Positions 23,565 through 30,124 of a stretch of 31,318 nucleotides of DNA are shown here, piece by piece; the first letter of the stretch is position 1, and the number at the start of each line of letters is the position of its first letter. The notes beneath the pieces were generated by a model. The model was given only the letters and a program-made list of their open reading frames with translations, did no database searches and had not been told where the DNA came from. The stretch comes from CBDHHC01 sp050633205. Lineage in GTDB: Bacteria > Pseudomonadota > Alphaproteobacteria > Rhizobiales > CBDHHC01. The DNA is taken from the NCBI GenBank assembly GCA_050633205.1, contig JBOEGA010000161.1, forward strand, positions 1-31,318. Direction: 5' to 3'. Both the position numbers and the translations under genes were made by a program.

Positions 23565-24653
23565 ATGACCCAAAACCCTAAAAAAATTATACACGAAGAC
23601 AGACGCAGGGGGAGAGGAAGCCGTTCAAATATTTCAGGCAGATATGAAAATCTGTCCAGAGATGACTTTGATGATGGCTGGGGAACCATTGAAAATGCTG
23701 AACCTTTCAAGACTGAAGTTTTTGAAGAAAAGGCGAAGACGGTCCTGACGACCAACAAATCGCCGGATATTCCTTTTGAGCAATCCATTAACCCCTATCG
23801 GGGCTGTGAGCATGGCTGTCCCTATTGCTTTGCGCGGCCGACACATGCCTATATGGGGCTTTCTCCGGGACTTGATTTTGAAAGCAAGCTCTATGTTAAG
23901 GTCAATGCTGCGGAAGTCTTGAGAAAAGAGCTGGCCAAACCGAAATATGTGCCGAAAATGATCGCAATGGGCACTAATACCGACCCGTACCAACCCATTG
24001 AACGGAAATATAAAATTACGCGCACGATACTTGAAGTATGCAATGAAACCAATCATCCGGTTGGTGTTGTTACCAAGTCTGCGCTGGTGACGCGGGATAT
24101 TGATATTCTGGCGGAACTGGCCCGGAAGCAGCTTACCAAGGTTGGTATATCTGTCACGACACTGGACCGTAAAACTGCACGTAGCATGGAGCCCAGAGCC
24201 AGTACTCCGTCGAAGCGGCTGGAAGCCCTGAAGCTTCTGCATGAAGCCGGGATTCCTACGATGGTGATGGTGGCACCGGTTGTTCCGGGTATTAATGATC
24301 ACGAGATTGAGGCTATTCTGGACCAGGCACGTTTATCTGGCGTATCAAGCGCACATTATGTTCTGCTGAGGCTGCCGCTTGAATTGAAGGATATAATGAA
24401 GGAGTGGCTTGAGACGGATTTTCCTGACCGGGCTAAAAAGGTCTATAATATACTGCGCTCCATGCGAGGGGGACAACTTTATAACAGTGAATTCGGGGAG
24501 CGGATGACGGGGGATGGGGCCTATGCCCGACTGATACAGCAGCGTTTTGAAAAATATTTAAGTCGACACAAATTAAACAAGCAAAATCATATACTTAGAA
24601 CCGACATCTTTGTCCACCCCAGACCTGACACTGACCAGATGGAGCTGTTCTGA
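23565..24653 (+). CDS. PA0069-family radical SAM protein (spore photoproduct lyase-like)
   Basis: This 362-residue protein has the radical SAM cluster motif C-x3-C-x2-C in RGCEHGCPYCFARPTHAYMG (Cys81, Cys85, Cys88). The family-typical segment PDIPFEQSINPYRGC precedes it, with DPYQPIERKYKITR and MVMVAPVVPGINDHE further on. It belongs to the PA0069 group, related to spore photoproduct lyase, which reverses a UV lesion in DNA; the group's own reaction is not established to my knowledge. A LexA box in its promoter supports a DNA-damage role. The N-terminus is very basic (RRRGRGSRSNISGRY), consistent with nucleic acid binding. It ends 2 bp before the phased GTTAC array. Confidence 0.92.
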   Translation: MTQNPKKIIHEDRRRGRGSRSNISGRYENLSRDDFDDGWGTIENAEPFKTEVFEEKAKTVLTTNKSPDIPFEQSINPYRGCEHGCPYCFARPTHAYMGLSPGLDFESKLYVKVNAAEVLRKELAKPKYVPKMIAMGTNTDPYQPIERKYKITRTILEVCNETNHPVGVVTKSALVTRDIDILAELARKQLTKVGISVTTLDRKTARSMEPRASTPSKRLEALKLLHEAGIPTMVMVAPVVPGINDHEIEAILDQARLSGVSSAHYVLLRLPLELKDIMKEWLETDFPDRAKKVYNILRSMRGGQLYNSEFGERMTGDGAYARLIQQRFEKYLSRHKLNKQNHILRTDIFVHPRPDTDQMELF

Positions 24654-24654
24654 T

Positions 24655-24754
24655 GTCACATATTGTTACGCTTCAGTTCCCTTATTGTTACGCCAAATTA
24701 CGCAGAGTTACGTAGACAGTTGCATAGAGTTACATTTATTTACACACTGTTCCC
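24655..24754 (+). repeat. Array of ten phased GTTACG-like hexamers upstream of rnhB
   Basis: Hexamers start at 24655, 24665, 24676, 24687, 24697, 24707, 24719, 24729, 24739 and 24749. The steps are 10, 11, 11, 10, 10, 12, 10, 10 and 10 bp. They read GTCACA, GTTACG, GTTCCC, GTTACG, ATTACG, GTTACG, GTTGCA, GTTACA, TTTACA and GTTCCC. The array fills the entire gap between the radical SAM stop and the rnhB ATG. The helical phasing puts all copies on one face of the DNA. The same motif forms a second array at 7293-7407. It is too short and irregular for CRISPR. Direct repeats at 10-11 bp are typical of OmpR/PhoB-family regulator sites, but ten in a row is unusual. Confidence 0.75.
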
Positions 24755-25387
24755 ATGACAAAAAAAGATTCGAAAGTTATCCCCTCTTTTCAGTATGAAC
24801 GCGAAGCCGTTAAAAATTTCGACGGTCCGGTTGCCGGAGTCGATGAGGCGGGTCGTGGTCCCTGGGCGGGTCCGGTTATTGCTGCGGCAGTGATCCTTGA
24901 TCCGGAAAACTATCCGGATGGGTTGAATGACTCAAAAAAGCTGAGTGCGAAAATACGTGACCAGCTGTTTGACAGCATCATGGAAACGGCAGTGGTGGGC
25001 GTTGGTGTTGCGAATGTTGCGCGGATCGACAAGATGAATATTTTGCATGCCTCGCTCTGGGCGATGTCTCAGGCGATCAAAAAACTTGAGACGAAGCCGA
25101 TCGTTGCGCTGATTGACGGCAACAAATCTCCAAAGACATTTTGCGAGACTGTGACGATTGTAAAAGGTGACAGTCATTCCCTGTCCATTGCAGCGGCCTC
25201 GATCATTGCAAAAGTAACCAGAGACCGGATGATGGAAAAGCTTGCGAAAAAGTTTCCACATTACTCCTGGGAGAAGAACAAGGGCTACGGCACGAGCGCT
25301 CATATTGCGGGTATTGAGGAGCACGGCATTACGGTGCATCACCGGACTTCGTTTAAGCCTGTACGGGGGTATATGGGGGTGGGGTAG
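24755..25387 (+). CDS. rnhB: Ribonuclease HII
   Basis: This enzyme cuts the RNA strand of RNA-DNA hybrids and nicks at ribonucleotides misincorporated in DNA. The 210-residue protein has the full DEDD active site: Asp30-Glu31 (in GVDEAGRGPWAGP), Asp121 (in LIDGNKSP) and Asp139 (in VKGDSHSLSIAAASIIAKVTRD). The C-terminal KGYGTSAHIAGIEEHG is typical. The ATG at 24755 directly follows the last GTTCCC of the phased array, and no Shine-Dalgarno sequence is visible, which is unusual. There is no other methionine near the N-terminus, and the conserved domain begins near residue 24, so the start is probably right. Confidence 0.97.
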   Translation: MTKKDSKVIPSFQYEREAVKNFDGPVAGVDEAGRGPWAGPVIAAAVILDPENYPDGLNDSKKLSAKIRDQLFDSIMETAVVGVGVANVARIDKMNILHASLWAMSQAIKKLETKPIVALIDGNKSPKTFCETVTIVKGDSHSLSIAAASIIAKVTRDRMMEKLAKKFPHYSWEKNKGYGTSAHIAGIEEHGITVHHRTSFKPVRGYMGVG

Positions 25388-25393
25388 ATTTTT

Positions 25394-25699
25394 TTGAGTG
25401 TAATAATTTATTCGTTTAGTGTGACAGGCGTTTTAGGCATAGCTTACCTACTGCTTTCCGGCATAGGGATGATCTATTTTGCATTTTTGATGGAGCAAAA
25501 CGTAGACAAAGAAATTTATAAGAATGCAGGCTGGATTAACACGAGAAATATCCAAAAAATATTTGGATATGGATATACAGAGAAAGGGAAAAAATACTGG
25601 AGGTTACATCTTTTGTGCCTATTTTTATTTGTCCTGCCTGGAGCCTTATTTCTTTTTTTGATAATGGTTGCGAAGATAGTGAGTTTGTTTAATGGGTGA
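25394..25699 (+). CDS. Small membrane protein of unknown function
   Basis: This 101-residue frame starts at a TTG 6 bp after the rnhB stop, with GGGGT upstream as a possible ribosome-binding site. Two hydrophobic segments (about 8-32 and 72-96) flank a polar loop (NVDKEIYKNAGWINTRNIQKIFGYGYTEKGKKYW). A two-helix inner-membrane protein with a 40-residue loop is the likely topology. I recognise no family. Codon usage is more AT-rich than rnhB, and it marks the start of the accessory region. Confidence 0.5.
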   Translation: MSVIIYSFSVTGVLGIAYLLLSGIGMIYFAFLMEQNVDKEIYKNAGWINTRNIQKIFGYGYTEKGKKYWRLHLLCLFLFVLPGALFLFLIMVAKIVSLFNG

Positions 25700-25738
25700 G
25701 AGTTTTTTTAGTTAAGCTGACGTTTTTCTTTTGGATTG

Positions 25739-25785
25739 GCTGGCAAGAATAAACAATCGGGGGTACAAACCCCGACCGGCGGAGG
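25739..25785. repeat. REP-like palindromic repeat, copy A
   Basis: The sequence GCTGGCAAGAAT, a short spacer, then TCGGGG(GT)ACAAACCCCGA and CCGGCGGAGG matches copy B (27151-27197) over almost its whole 47 bp. The TCGGGG (25757-25762) and CCCCGA (25770-25775) arms form a stem. The element explains a spurious small reading frame here. Such elements are usually moved by RAYT transposases. Confidence 0.75.
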
Positions 25786-25920
25786 GCAACGAGGGCGATA
25801 GCATTTTCGTGTTGATAATCACATTCATATGTAACTATCTTCATATTTTCGGTGTAAAGAAAGTAGCGGTAAGAGCTGAGTTGATTCTAACGATTTTAAG
25901 TGTGAACAAAAGGAATCTAT

Positions 25921-26883
25921 ATGCCTAAATGGTTTATTTTTATTTTACTTCTTTTTATGCCAGCATCTGTGTTCGCTGAGAGTTCTTCTCTAAAATTTCC
26001 AAGCATTTCGATACCTGAGAAATTGCAAGTTTATGCGGATATTTCGAAAGTAACACATATCTCTAAAGAGGTGCTTGATGCATTGAGTACGGCAAAGTTT
26101 TCCTTGCAAAAAGGAACGTTCCAAGAAGGATGCCAAGACGAACAGATATTGTCTATTTTTAGAGGACAGGCCCTGTCACATGCTGGTTACTCAATGTTTA
26201 TTAATAGAGCAGAGCAAGGTTGGGTTTCTGCTGAAATGGTAATAAACGCAGATGGTCAGAGTACGCGGGCTTTCTTACAATCGAACAGATTAATATTATT
26301 GACTGCATGGAATTCAAAATCATTACATAAACTTTTGGCTCTCCGGGATAATTTACCCAAGCTTCCAGAGAACATTCGTTCTGATCTACGCAATTTTCTG
26401 ATATTCCTTCGGGATACTGGAAAAGTGTATCAGCAACTAAAGAAAAGAGGAAAGGACGAGTATAGAAAGATCATATATTTAGCTTCGTCAGATTATTTCT
26501 ATAAGCGCATATTTGCGAAATCTTTATTGAAAAAAAATGATGCCCTCAAGATGGAGTTGTTTAAGAATAAGTGGCCGGAATATCTTGATAGTTTTAAGGA
26601 GGCGGAATCATACCGGGAACTTGCTAATCAAGTTAAAGATTTCAAACAAAAGCCACTTCAAGCCTGCCTCGATGACTCTTTCATTATTCTCGATAAAGTG
26701 AAAAGACCGTCAGTCGTTTATATTCAAAGCATAAGTTTTGGCGACAGTTCTAAGATAGTTTATGACCCCAGTTATTATCTTCCAAATAAATATGCAGTAT
26801 CATTCTGGCATAGAAGGGATAATGAAGGCACGACAGCCTTAGCGGCATTTGTATTGGATCATGTTATTCAGTCACTGGAATAA
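25921..26883 (+). CDS. Predicted secreted protein of unknown function
   Basis: This 320-residue protein begins with a Sec signal peptide (FIFILLLFMPASVFA, likely cleavage after Ala19). The mature part is mostly helical and charged, with only two cysteines (in EGCQDEQ and QACLDDS), which could form a disulfide. Segments such as HISKEVLDALSTAKFSLQKG and LLALRDNLPKLPENIRSDLRNFLIFLRDTGKVYQQLKKRGKDEYRK look like amphipathic helices. I recognise no family. It is AT-rich with rare-looking codon use and lies between REP copies A and B. The truncated RAYT fragment begins only 5 bp beyond its stop codon. Confidence 0.75.
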   Translation: MPKWFIFILLLFMPASVFAESSSLKFPSISIPEKLQVYADISKVTHISKEVLDALSTAKFSLQKGTFQEGCQDEQILSIFRGQALSHAGYSMFINRAEQGWVSAEMVINADGQSTRAFLQSNRLILLTAWNSKSLHKLLALRDNLPKLPENIRSDLRNFLIFLRDTGKVYQQLKKRGKDEYRKIIYLASSDYFYKRIFAKSLLKKNDALKMELFKNKWPEYLDSFKEAESYRELANQVKDFKQKPLQACLDDSFIILDKVKRPSVVYIQSISFGDSSKIVYDPSYYLPNKYAVSFWHRRDNEGTTALAAFVLDHVIQSLE

Positions 26884-26887
26884 ACTT

Positions 26888-27079
26888 GAGCATGAAAACA
26901 TATGAGAATATTTCCAGACCTTTATTCTTCTTACAATATTTCAGGCTATCAGCCAATATTTGCCAGCGTTCATAGCGATCAAAAATATAATACCAGTTCC
27001 AGATTGTTGGTGTGATAAAGTAGCATCCGTATTGTGCATCGGAATTAACACGTGCAAGTGGCATTGTTTCAGCATCCAT
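26888..27079 (-). pseudogene. Truncated RAYT (REP-associated Y1 transposase) fragment
   Basis: The minus-strand frame encodes a recognisable N-terminal part of an IS200-like Y1 transposase of the RAYT type: DAQYGCYFITPTIWNWYYIF, then ILADSLKYCKKNKGLEIFSYVFML. Intact relatives continue as MxNHxHLI, the HUH metal-binding motif. Here the match breaks off exactly at that point (MLKFIPVTE), so the histidines and the catalytic tyrosine are missing. About 64 of the usual 150-200 residues remain. The break is 5 bp from the stop codon of the secreted-protein gene. REP copy B lies 72 bp upstream of its start, as expected for a rayt gene and its REP. Confidence 0.65.
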
Positions 27080-27150
27080 TTGTTGCTTTGTCTTTGGGCG
27101 GTTTTTAAGCTGTATTGGTTAGGATACTGTTGATTTTCTTTTGCTCACAA

Positions 27151-27197
27151 GCTGGCAAGAATTATCAGTCGGGGTTACAAACCCCGACCGGCGGAGG
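27151..27197. repeat. REP-like palindromic repeat, copy B
   Basis: This is the best-preserved copy: GCTGGCAAGAAT, then the 9-bp inverted repeat GTCGGGGTT-ACA-AACCCCGAC (27169-27189), then CGGCGGAGG. It matches copy A and lies next to the RAYT fragment. The rest of the 390-bp gap 26884-27273 holds only the RAYT fragment and AT-rich leader of the next gene. Confidence 0.8.
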
Positions 27198-27273
27198 TAT
27201 CAAACATTTGTTGCTATTGGCTGTATTCTCGTTATATTTGAAAGTTAATCAATAATAATTATGGAAACACACT

Positions 27274-28014
27274 ATGGGCTTAGAATACCAACACTTTCTT
27301 ATTCCGAAAGATAATAGTTTCAGGCCTTCCGAGCAACAGGTTGAGAGTTTGCTGGCGGAATGGCTCAAGCATGGATATTTGGATAGATCCTGCCCTGCAA
27401 AATACGAGGTTAAGAAGCATCATAGCCCAGACTTTAAAATGCTTAAAGAAGAAAATGGTACACTCCCCGCAAAAGTAAAGAACATGCTGGATCGTAAAGA
27501 GCTTTTGTTACGATGGGAAATAACATTTGATGAAAATGAGATATTGCATTATCCCCTCAACTCACTACCTGATCATCACCCTAAAGAAACCTATTATGAC
27601 TTGGTTCTGCATTTCTCGGATGACTTTTTGTATCAATGCAGTGAGGTTATTAACCCTTTTGAAAGCACTCAGTGTAAATGTGGTGTTGAGTTGGAATATT
27701 ATCCCGAGCCCGAGATAGATATGTTCAACAGCGCGCGCATCAGGAGAAAATGCGAATGCGGTGAAATGTTCAAACCTCAAGATCATATTACTCTGGTACG
27801 TAGCGGCTTTGGTATTGGTGAAGGAGATCAAATCAAACTCGCAGGCGGATGCACCTATCGGTTTGCAATTGTTATTGATTGTCAGAAATGTCTGCCATTT
27901 ACTCGTAGTCCGCACAAAAAGAGGGACGCATTTATAAGAGCTACCCGTAATTTTGTGTCAATATGTGAAAATGCCTTAGACATGGAATTAACTGATATAA
28001 GTGATTTCTATTAA
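27274..28014 (+). CDS. Orphan protein with a four-cysteine zinc-ribbon-like insert
   Basis: This 246-residue cytoplasmic protein (no signal or membrane segment) has a CKCG...CECG pair (Cys134, Cys136, Cys160, Cys162), likely one zinc site on two knuckles. The N-terminal region (MGLEYQHFLIPKDNSFRPSEQQVESLLAEWLKHGYL) and C-terminal region (GGCTYRFAIVIDCQKCLPF) look like folded alpha/beta sequence. I have the impression of a widespread family of orphan bacterial proteins but cannot name it. It is single and flanked by REP elements on both sides. A role as a stand-alone immunity or accessory protein is speculation. Confidence 0.7.
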   Translation: MGLEYQHFLIPKDNSFRPSEQQVESLLAEWLKHGYLDRSCPAKYEVKKHHSPDFKMLKEENGTLPAKVKNMLDRKELLLRWEITFDENEILHYPLNSLPDHHPKETYYDLVLHFSDDFLYQCSEVINPFESTQCKCGVELEYYPEPEIDMFNSARIRRKCECGEMFKPQDHITLVRSGFGIGEGDQIKLAGGCTYRFAIVIDCQKCLPFTRSPHKKRDAFIRATRNFVSICENALDMELTDISDFY

Positions 28015-28025
28015 GTGTTGGGCAC

Positions 28026-28113
28026 TGCCGGTCGGGGGTTTGGGTGCAGTTGATGTGAGCATTTTCTCGTAGGGCGCTATAAGCGGGTGTGTCCATAGCA
28101 GGTCGGGGTTTGT
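28026..28113 (-). repeat. REP-like repeats, degenerate pair (copy C)
   Basis: CCGGTCGGGGGTTTGGG (28028-28044) and AGGTCGGGGTTTGTAAT (28100-28116) are two reverse-orientation half copies of the REP palindrome about 70 bp apart. They lie just after the stop of the four-cysteine protein. The pair may be a remnant of a longer two-REP element. Confidence 0.55.
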
Positions 28114-28143
28114 AATCTACATCCAATGCTCCACACATAACAA

Positions 28144-28953
28144 TCAAAACACAACCTCCATCGCTTTGCCGCGTTCAAGCCACGTCAGGCGTTCATTTAG
28201 TCCGGCTGCTTCGTAGGCTTTTATGATCTCATTGCGTCCTTCCTGAAAATGGGACCAGCCTTCAAAATGCAGCGGAATGACCTGTGGTGCCTGTAGCAGG
28301 GTGGCTGTTTTTGCAGCTTCTTTTGACGTCATGGTGTATCTCATAGGTCCGGTAATCCAGAAACCTGCGGCGCCTACATTCAGGATGGCAGTGCCAATAT
28401 TAAATCTCTTTGCAACATCATACACGCCCCTGAACAGCCGGGTATCGCCGGAAATATAAACAGCACCTTTTTCCTGCCCCTCCCATTCAAGAACGAATCC
28501 GATAACATCCCCGGCTGCAAGTTTTGCGATGATGGGTGGTCCATGCCTGGCGGGAATTGCAGTGACTTTAATCCTGAACCCTGCGGGGGTATCAAATTCT
28601 TTGGTTTCCCAGTGCTTCATACCCTGTACATTTGTCAGTTTATGCTTGCCTGTCAGTCTTTTCTGACCGCTTTGTGTTGTTAGCACATACCCCGCCTTCC
28701 GGCTCAATTCACGGCCGGCATCATCGAAATTATCACCATGATGATCGTGGCTCAGCAGGACGATATCACAGGTCCCAACTTCCTCAGCAGAAAGCGCTGG
28801 CTCGGCCACGCTTGTATAACTCGCCATTCGCCCTGTACTACCAACATGATAGCAGGCGCCTGCGGGATCAAAAGTGGGGTCAGTAATCAACTTCAGCCCA
28901 CCGATTTCGAGTAAAAGTGTTGCTGTTCCGATGTAAGTTGCCCTGCAGATCAT
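28144..28953 (-). CDS. UlaG-like metallo-beta-lactamase-fold hydrolase
   Basis: This 269-residue protein starts RATYIGTATLLLEIGGLKLITDPTFDP, the opening strands of UlaG/NAPE-PLD-type metallo-hydrolases. Its metal motif is LLSHDHHGDNFDDAGR (His69, His71, Asp74), with ARHGPP, GDT in VYISGDTRLFRGV and the late PLHFEGWSHF histidine. There is no signal peptide, so it is cytoplasmic. Relatives include lactonases and phosphodiesterases, and the substrate cannot be inferred. Its composition is more like the core genes than its AT-rich neighbours. It is convergent with the four-cysteine protein gene. Confidence 0.9.
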   Translation of the reverse strand: MICRATYIGTATLLLEIGGLKLITDPTFDPAGACYHVGSTGRMASYTSVAEPALSAEEVGTCDIVLLSHDHHGDNFDDAGRELSRKAGYVLTTQSGQKRLTGKHKLTNVQGMKHWETKEFDTPAGFRIKVTAIPARHGPPIIAKLAAGDVIGFVLEWEGQEKGAVYISGDTRLFRGVYDVAKRFNIGTAILNVGAAGFWITGPMRYTMTSKEAAKTATLLQAPQVIPLHFEGWSHFQEGRNEIIKAYEAAGLNERLTWLERGKAMEVVF

Positions 28954-29259
28954 GAGGTTCCCTTGGTTTACACAATTATTTTCAGCAGTATTATATGTGT
29001 TTTATAGTTATTTATCATCCTTATTCAATCATTATTGTGTATAAAATAGAAATTACGGCTGATTGGGGTTGCATCCCGGCGCGATGCGCTGCTTCTGGTG
29101 CGGGTCGAATTGGCGATGCTTATTGTTGTGTATCATGGAGTGGATGAGGGAGCAGGGGTCATCCGCTGGCGCCCTCGCTGGAGGAATATCTATCTTTACA
29201 GCCCCGTATCAATTGCTATAGCGTGTAGGCCGTATGCGGAACAGTGCAGGTGCAAAACA
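28954..29259. other. Intergenic region with a GC-rich patch
   Basis: The first 100 bp are very AT-rich. From about 29058 to 29185 the DNA becomes GC-rich and starts with GGGGTTGCATCCCGGCGCG, which looks like a decayed version of the REP palindrome. No coding sequence could be recognised in the patch. A frame opening at 29098 runs through it into the next gene but has no family-like sequence there. Confidence 0.4.
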
Positions 29260-30066
29260 ATGATAAGAATAATAACCGAGGCACTCTGGTCTCCAGTCAA
29301 AAACTATCGAATAACAATTTTACTTATGATCCCCTGCCTGATTATTGCGGGTATTATTTCTATGGATTTAAGTCTGCTTCAGAAGTCGGTACCTATTACC
29401 CTGGATGGTATCCGTTATGTGGCTGTTGGGATTGCGATATATGCCGGGCTTTATTTTTTGTCCGGATTAGTTGGCTTACATAAGAAAATTATACTGGGTG
29501 AAAAGCGATATTTTCCGATTCTGATACCTTCGCGCGCTGTGATATACTATGCTTTAATTGTAGCGGTCATTGGTGGTATTCTGATGTCAATTATTCCCCC
29601 CACCGTAAATTTTATTATTGAGTATTCAGGTATCTTTGGACTTCTCACCCCTAATAAATTGTCTTTTATTTTTCTGAAAGTTGCTATAGCCCTGCTCATC
29701 TTTGGTATTGTTGTTCTTCAAGCTCTGGTCAGGATGCTGTTTGTGCTTCCCAGGGTTGCGATTGAACAGGAAGCTCTGAAATGGTCCAACGCTGCCCTTC
29801 ATAATACGCTTCTTTATACTCCGCCAATGCTTGCCCTGACTTTTATTATGGCTGTTGCATCTGTCCCATTAGTTGCTCTGGAAATATCAGGAGGCTATAT
29901 CATGAAGCCACCACACGGTATTGATATAAATAATATTCCTATCATCACAGCTATGGCAATGGCTGTGCTCTATGCCTGTTTCGCAGTGATCTCCGCAGTG
30001 TCCCTGATTTATCGGGATTATATTTTGTTTGAAATGAAAGACAGGAAAGTCCGGATCTGGGGGTGA
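29260..30066 (+). CDS. Multi-pass membrane protein of unknown function
   Basis: The ATG at 29260, with AGGTG eight bases upstream, gives 268 residues with about six hydrophobic helices. They lie at roughly 17-40, 46-70, 87-110, 125-150, 180-203 and 222-248, followed by a short basic C-terminus (EMKDRKVRIWG). A longer frame starting at 29098 is rejected because its extra 54 residues come from a GC-rich, repeat-like patch. I recognise no family; the arrangement is that of general inner-membrane proteins in alphaproteobacterial accessory DNA. It converges with the SRPBCC membrane protein gene, with 58 bp between the stops. Confidence 0.7.
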   Translation: MIRIITEALWSPVKNYRITILLMIPCLIIAGIISMDLSLLQKSVPITLDGIRYVAVGIAIYAGLYFLSGLVGLHKKIILGEKRYFPILIPSRAVIYYALIVAVIGGILMSIIPPTVNFIIEYSGIFGLLTPNKLSFIFLKVAIALLIFGIVVLQALVRMLFVLPRVAIEQEALKWSNAALHNTLLYTPPMLALTFIMAVASVPLVALEISGGYIMKPPHGIDINNIPIITAMAMAVLYACFAVISAVSLIYRDYILFEMKDRKVRIWG

Positions 30067-30124
30067 TGTCCTGCAGGATATGACTGAGGGAAGGACTGGA
30101 ATATATAAAGAAGCCACTCTTAAA

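Noticed and set aside
22086..24653. A complete arsenosugar biosynthesis cluster including the radical SAM gene
   Set aside because: The radical SAM protein is of the PA0069 group, not ArsS, is divergently transcribed under a LexA box, and no ArsM gene is present.
25731..25928. A 65-residue plus-strand reading frame between the small membrane protein and the secreted protein
   Set aside because: Its first third is simply the translated REP palindrome and the rest has no protein-like character; it also overlaps the next start.
27941..28147. Minus-strand 68-residue frame after the four-cysteine gene
   Set aside because: It reads through two degenerate REP copies and the end of a real gene on the other strand.
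29098..29259. 54-residue N-terminal extension of the multi-pass membrane protein
   Set aside because: It runs through a GC-rich repeat-like patch, has no membrane or family character, and the internal ATG at 29260 has a ribosome-binding site.
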